A stretch of DNA of 64,000 bases from Marininema mesophilum (lineage in GTDB: Bacteria; Bacillota; Bacilli; Thermoactinomycetales; DSM-45169): assembly GCF_900106775.1 (NCBI RefSeq), contig NZ_FNNQ01000008.1, forward strand, positions 101,130 through 165,129, written 5' to 3'. Position numbers and translations under genes: made by a program. Shown here piece after piece: positions 63,759 to 64,000 of the stretch; the first letter of the stretch is position 1, and the number at the start of each line of letters is the position of its first letter. The notes under the pieces were generated by a model. The model made no database searches. It was not told the DNA's origin and saw nothing but the letters and a program-made list of their open reading frames with translations.

Positions 63759-64000
63759 TTAGAATGTACCCATACAGGCGGCGAGCCCAGATATCGCCTT
63801 ACCTATATTGATCGCTCCATTTAAGTCTGCATGACAGATATAGCCACACTGCTCACATTGGAAACGAAGCCCATTTCGATTAGATTTCTCTCGATGCCCA
63901 CATTGGCAGGTTTGACTGGTATATTCCGCTTTGACTTCTTCAAAGCGAATACCTACCATCTCTGCTTTGTATCGGATAAATTCTTTCAGTTGATAGAACG
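63759..64000 (-). CDS. tnpB: IS200/IS605-family TnpB C-terminus (5' part outside window)
   Basis: The last 80 residues of TnpB, the RNA-guided endonuclease carried by IS200/IS605 elements. Visible features are FYQLKEFIRYKAEMVGIRFEEV, a zinc ribbon with CQCGH...CEQCGY (TSQTCQCGH and FQCEQCGYICHADLNGA), and the third RuvC Asp in HADLNGA. The reading frame continues past the right edge; an internal ATG at 63957-63959 is not its start. The C-terminus (AISGLAACMGTF) is ordinary. Whether a TnpA transposase accompanies it cannot be seen. Confidence 0.93.
   Translation of the reverse strand, partial: FYQLKEFIRYKAEMVGIRFEEVKAEYTSQTCQCGHREKSNRNGLRFQCEQCGYICHADLNGAINIGKAISGLAACMGTF

Noticed and set aside
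1..64000. Anti-phage defence island, prophage or biosynthetic gene cluster
   Set aside because: No restriction, toxin-antitoxin, phage structural, NRPS or PKS genes were recognised; only the partial IS200/IS605 tnpB and IS remnants are mobile.

Overview
The window looks like chromosomal DNA from a spore-forming, moderately thermophilic-type Firmicute of the order Bacillales, most like the family Thermoactinomycetaceae. This rests on gene content and a mid-range GC, not on a database match. Sporulation genes (SpoVR, a YheC/YheD-type coat-associated ATP-grasp protein), the yqeG-yqeH-aroE-nadD-yqeK-rsfS string, comEA/comEC/comER, odhAB, two T-box leaders and a SAM-I riboswitch all point to Bacillales. 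No rRNA, tRNA, CRISPR array or prophage module was recognised.

Layout. 1-3.7 kb: 5' part of spoVR, an NAPE-PLD-like metallo-hydrolase and a type 2 IPP isomerase. 3.7-11.7 kb (minus strand): a large secreted subtilase, an M29 aminopeptidase, a Nudix hydrolase, signal peptidase I, an APC permease and a LysE exporter. 11.7-19.1 kb: odhAB (2-oxoglutarate dehydrogenase E1/E2), a secreted family I.5-like lipase, and trpS with its T-box. 19.2-23.4 kb (plus strand): ccdC-like, alkaline phosphatase, helD. 23.5-25.5 kb: an AT-rich islet with a lactate-permease-family gene and truncated gene remnants. 25.6-34.2 kb: DUF523, holA, an ECF sigma/anti-sigma pair, a TIP30-like NAD(P)-binding protein, psuG with a helix-turn-helix-fused psuK, and comEC. 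34.4-38.6 kb: PBP1A, a YitT-family protein, a decayed IS3-type element and an orphan small protein. 39-44.9 kb: one very long gene of about 1,960 codons encoding 18 tandem carboxypeptidase-regulatory-like beta-sandwich repeats, with no recognisable signal peptide or wall anchor. 45-48.4 kb: dcd and a SAM-riboswitch-controlled metI-metC operon in which metI is frameshifted by an exact 41-bp tandem duplication. 48.7-59 kb: rocD, comEA/comER, leuS with its T-box, then rsfS-yqeK-nadD-aroE-yqeH-yqeG. 59.2-64 kb: the YheC/D protein, a secreted beta-lactamase-family hydrolase, katA with a PerR-box promoter, and the 3' end of an IS200/IS605 tnpB with an omegaRNA-like right end abutting katA.

How the genes work together. 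Several are standalone housekeeping enzymes. Clear functional units are odhA-odhB (TCA cycle), metI-metC (transsulfuration under SAM control), sigma/anti-sigma (envelope-stress-type circuit with its own ECF promoter), psuK-psuG (pseudouridine catabolism) and yqeG to rsfS (ribosome assembly, NAD and shikimate genes with overlapping start/stop codons). The ancestral Bacillales yqeG-to-holA neighbourhood is present but split: comEC and holA lie 16 kb and more from comEA, with other genes between.

The items most worth following up are the metI tandem duplication, whose loss would exactly restore the frame; the giant signal-less repeat protein; and the TnpB/omegaRNA end whose predicted guide overlaps the katA stop codon.
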